Assembly: GCA_003342815.1 (NCBI GenBank)
Contig: PTEX01000307.1
Location: 1 to 64,000, forward strand
Direction: 5' to 3'
DNA: 64,000 nt
Source of the DNA: Eudromia elegans
Taxonomy: Eukaryota > Chordata > Aves > Tinamiformes > Tinamidae
Shown piece after piece: positions 61,880 to 64,000 of the stretch. Both the position numbers and the translations under genes were made by a program. The notes below the pieces were generated by a model that searched no databases, was not told where the DNA came from, and worked only from the letters and a program-made list of their open reading frames with translations. How positions within the stretch are numbered: position 1 is the stretch's first letter; each line of letters opens with the position of its first letter.

Positions 61880-62420
61880 ATCACTGGATCCTACCTTTGC
61901 TCCATTATCAAAGAGCCACAACCCATTGTTGCTTTTTCCACTCCAACTCCAGTGCATTCCAGGTCAGTCTATGCAGCGGGTTTTTTTTTTTTTTTCCTCC
62001 CTCTTTTAGCTGCTCATACAGATCCCACAATTCAGGAGTTATTTTTCCATCATTTTGCCCTTAGCGCTTGCTGCCCGTCAAAGTGTCAGACATATTTCCT
62101 GGTGCATTACCTTTTCCTTGAGCCTTCTTTTTTTCGAAGGGGCAGAGTCTCCTCCGTTTCAGTGTGCAGCTCCTGCGAGAAGCAGTATTGCATCCTCCAC
62201 AGGCCTCCCCTGTGTATCCCCCAGCAGCACAAAATAAAGGAGGCCCCAGCTAGCAAGTACAACTGCACTGCAGAACCAGCGGGTCAATATTGCGGCTGTT
62301 GAAAGCCAGGGTGTAAATTCCTTGCCTAGTGGCAAGTTCTCAGTGATATCCTGCAGCTCATCTATATTCTGCCAGGGTCCCACTTCATCATAGGGATTGA
62401 AAGGTGAATGATACTGCTGC
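61880..62420 (-). pseudogene. Possible decayed coding fragment, unidentified
   Basis: This is a GC-richer island in an AT-rich setting. On the minus strand a frame from about 62420 to a stop at 62159-62161 includes FNPYDEVGPWQNIDELQDIT, then a hydrophobic stretch AVVLASWGLLYFVLLG that could span a membrane. A neighbouring phase stays open after it (QELHTETEETLPLRKKEGSR) up to a donor-like AAAAGGTAATG near 62110. Further downstream on the same strand another phase shows ITPELWDLYEQLKEGG near 62000-62050. Stops and phase changes separate these parts, so no single product is supported. It could be a broken gene exon, a decayed retroelement or retroviral fragment, or chance. The plus-strand 148-codon frame over the same DNA looks like its shadow. 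Confidence 0.25.
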
Positions 62421-62966
62421 CTTCCAGTTCCTTGAAGTCATTCCCACAATGTATGAGATCCCTTTTTTCTCAAAATCCCTTTAGTCTTTGTTATCACTGC
62501 GATTCTGGAAAAGGGTCCCAGAGGGGCAGTAGTCAGCCTAGGCCTTTACCCTCATCTTTAAGAGAACTTCATCCCTTTAGCCCCGCACCTGTAGGAATCA
62601 CTAACCTCTCCTCTCACATGGCTTTTGTCAGAAAGACTCAGCTGGAATCTACATATTGCTTTGAGTATATTCTCTCACCAATAGTTATATTGGGGAGCTC
62701 CAGGAGATCTCTTTGCCTTACTTGTAACTCAAAGATAAGCCAAAATACCTTGATAATTTTTTCTCCCATTTTCATCTTTGATATTTGTATGAAAACATAA
62801 AACATTTCTGAAGTCACTTGAAGAATAATAACTTATAGAATTGTCCTGAAACTAACTTTTACCCCAAGAAGGGAAAGAGGAGATGAGAGGAGTAAAAGAA
62901 AAATCCAGGTCTATTCAGAGTCAAACAACATTATACATACAGTTTGATCACGAGCATGATTCTCTT
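62421..62966. other. Non-coding DNA, no gene seen
   Basis: Less AT-rich up to about 62.7 kb, then ordinary. A 130-codon plus-strand frame at 62408-62800 is unrecognised and may be chance. Confidence 0.45.
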
Positions 62967-63016
62967 GTGTTTACGTTTTATGTAAACAATTTATGTAAAC
63001 AATATATGTAAACAAT
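62967..63016. promoter_or_regulatory. Forkhead-motif array: three tandem GTAAACA plus one inverted
   Basis: GTAAACA occurs at 62982-62988, 62995-63001 and 63008-63014, exactly 13 bp apart within an ATGTAAACAATTT-type tandem unit. The inverted form TGTTTAC lies at 62968-62974. GTAAACA is the core binding word of forkhead (FOX) transcription factors. Origin by simple tandem duplication is clear. Function as a binding cluster is inference. Confidence 0.5.
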
Positions 63017-64000
63017 TACCTAGTTTCAACGAGGAAAGATTAAGGACTGAGGAAATATTAAGGACTAGAATGGAATAAGTCTATCGTGATATCCTAACAT
63101 CCTGAATGACTCCAGATTTTTTTTTTTTAGAAACAAATGCTGTTCTTATTAATGTTAGATGAAATGTTAACATTTGATTACAGCGGAAACATAATACAGT
63201 CCTCATTTTAAAAGGCCTCAGACACATAGCTGTTTCACTGTCTATATAAATGAACAGTAATTGTGGTAACTCAGAGTTAAAAAAAAAAAAAAAAAAAAAA
63301 GACTAAAAGAGATATTTCTATCCTGCATCTTGATAATGTAGAAAGGTTTTGCTTGTTTGTTTGTTTGATTGTTCATTTTCCTCTCTCTCTCTCTTCTCTT
63401 TTTCTTTTTTGTTTGTTTTTCAAGTTTATAAGAAGTAGCAGGGTATTCGCTGCAGGCTTTCCAATATGACAGAATTGCTTCATACCTTCTTGTAGGTATG
63501 TTTAGCTCTGTGAAGATAACATGAAAGGAGCTTTGCTGTACTTCGTTCAGGCTTATCCAGAGACTGACACAGGTTTCTGTCATCCAGAATAGAAATGCTT
63601 TCTGTCCTCTAAGTTGATTTCTGTTCTCCAGGCAATGAGTTTATCTTCTTCATGGCACTTCTCTAAGACAGCAAGATATGCTATAACTGTTCTGCATAGC
63701 CAGCAGAAGGATGTGCATTCTGTGAATTGTTGTCCAACTCCTTTGAGCATTATCTTCTTTATGTCCATTCCTGGAAAAGGGTCCTGTTCTGAAATCTGAG
63801 TTTACATTGTAGTCACGTAACGTTTTGCAGTTGATTTCTGTGAGGACAGCATTTCATCTCAGGATGTATTTGTGATGTGTTTGCCAGATCAACAAGGTAT
63901 ACAAGAGTGGAAGCAAAAGGGCTTTGATAGCAGTTGCTAGGAGGAATCTCTTGCGAGTAAAACTCTTTCATATGCTTGAAAATAAAATCATGGCTTTTAT
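63017..64000. other. AT-rich non-coding DNA, no gene seen
   Basis: A (A)22 run at 63279-63300, (TTTG)n near 63348-63366 and (CT)n near 63381-63395. Short frames near the right edge overlap on opposite strands and are not supported. Confidence 0.5.

Noticed and set aside
61856-62302. 148-codon plus-strand open frame, among the longest in the window
   Set aside because: It runs through a poly-T stretch (a run of Phe) and a less AT-rich segment whose minus strand looks more protein-like. No start context, domain or family resemblance.
1-64000. Bacterial or phage features (operons, ribosome binding sites, terminators, attachment sites)
   Set aside because: Composition, CR1 elements, microsatellites and lack of long open frames show vertebrate nuclear DNA, so such features are not applicable.

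Overview
The window is vertebrate, almost certainly avian, nuclear DNA: a long AT-rich stretch (low GC by eye) from a gene desert or a very large intron. The bird assignment rests on seven CR1 (chicken repeat 1) LINE fragments. They carry the family's C-terminal ORF2 reading frame, the conserved 3' UTR core (TTGGACTAGATGACCTC-type) and the characteristic 3' octamer tail (ATTCTATG)n rather than poly-A. I see no complete protein-coding gene, CpG island, convincing promoter, rRNA, tRNA, CRISPR array or any bacterial or phage feature.

Layout. A CR1 3' end runs off the left edge (1-315, +) and a diverged CR1 lies at 1181-1489 (+). From 1.5 to 20.4 kb the DNA is unique-looking and AT-rich, with short tandem arrays, a G-rich tract (12.38 kb), a TA-rich satellite (13.33 kb) and one candidate minus-strand exon (14703-14874). 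A young CR1 with an open 192-codon C-terminal frame lies at 20378-21116 (-). From 21.2 to 28.1 kb it is again unique, with a (TATT)n microsatellite. From 28.1 to 30.3 kb there is a CR1 fragment, a roughly 250-bp AT-only minisatellite bracketed by a 13-bp direct repeat, and the longest CR1 copy (1.1 kb, reaching into the reverse transcriptase domain). An older CR1 lies at 33720-34170 (-). At 35.6 kb there is a complex TA/CA/GT microsatellite.

The stretch 34.2-48.4 kb has a homeodomain-motif-rich AT block resembling a conserved noncoding element (39.37-39.79 kb) and an unusual GC-richer island with three tandem copies of a ~103-bp unit (41.91-42.18 kb). It also has long homopolymer tracts. A CR1 fragment lies at 48412-48590 (-). 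The last 15 kb carries a hexamer array (53.58 kb), a near-perfect 58-bp palindrome (56.0 kb), a 150-bp polypyrimidine tract (57.98 kb), a second candidate exon-like block (62.16-62.42 kb, minus strand, broken frames) and a three-copy forkhead-motif array (62.97-63.01 kb).

Function. No genes here visibly work together. The CR1 copies are dead, 5'-truncated insertions. The items most worth testing are the exon-like minus-strand blocks, the 103-bp tandem triplication, the forkhead array and the putative conserved noncoding elements. I did not find a new biological system that the sequence alone can support.
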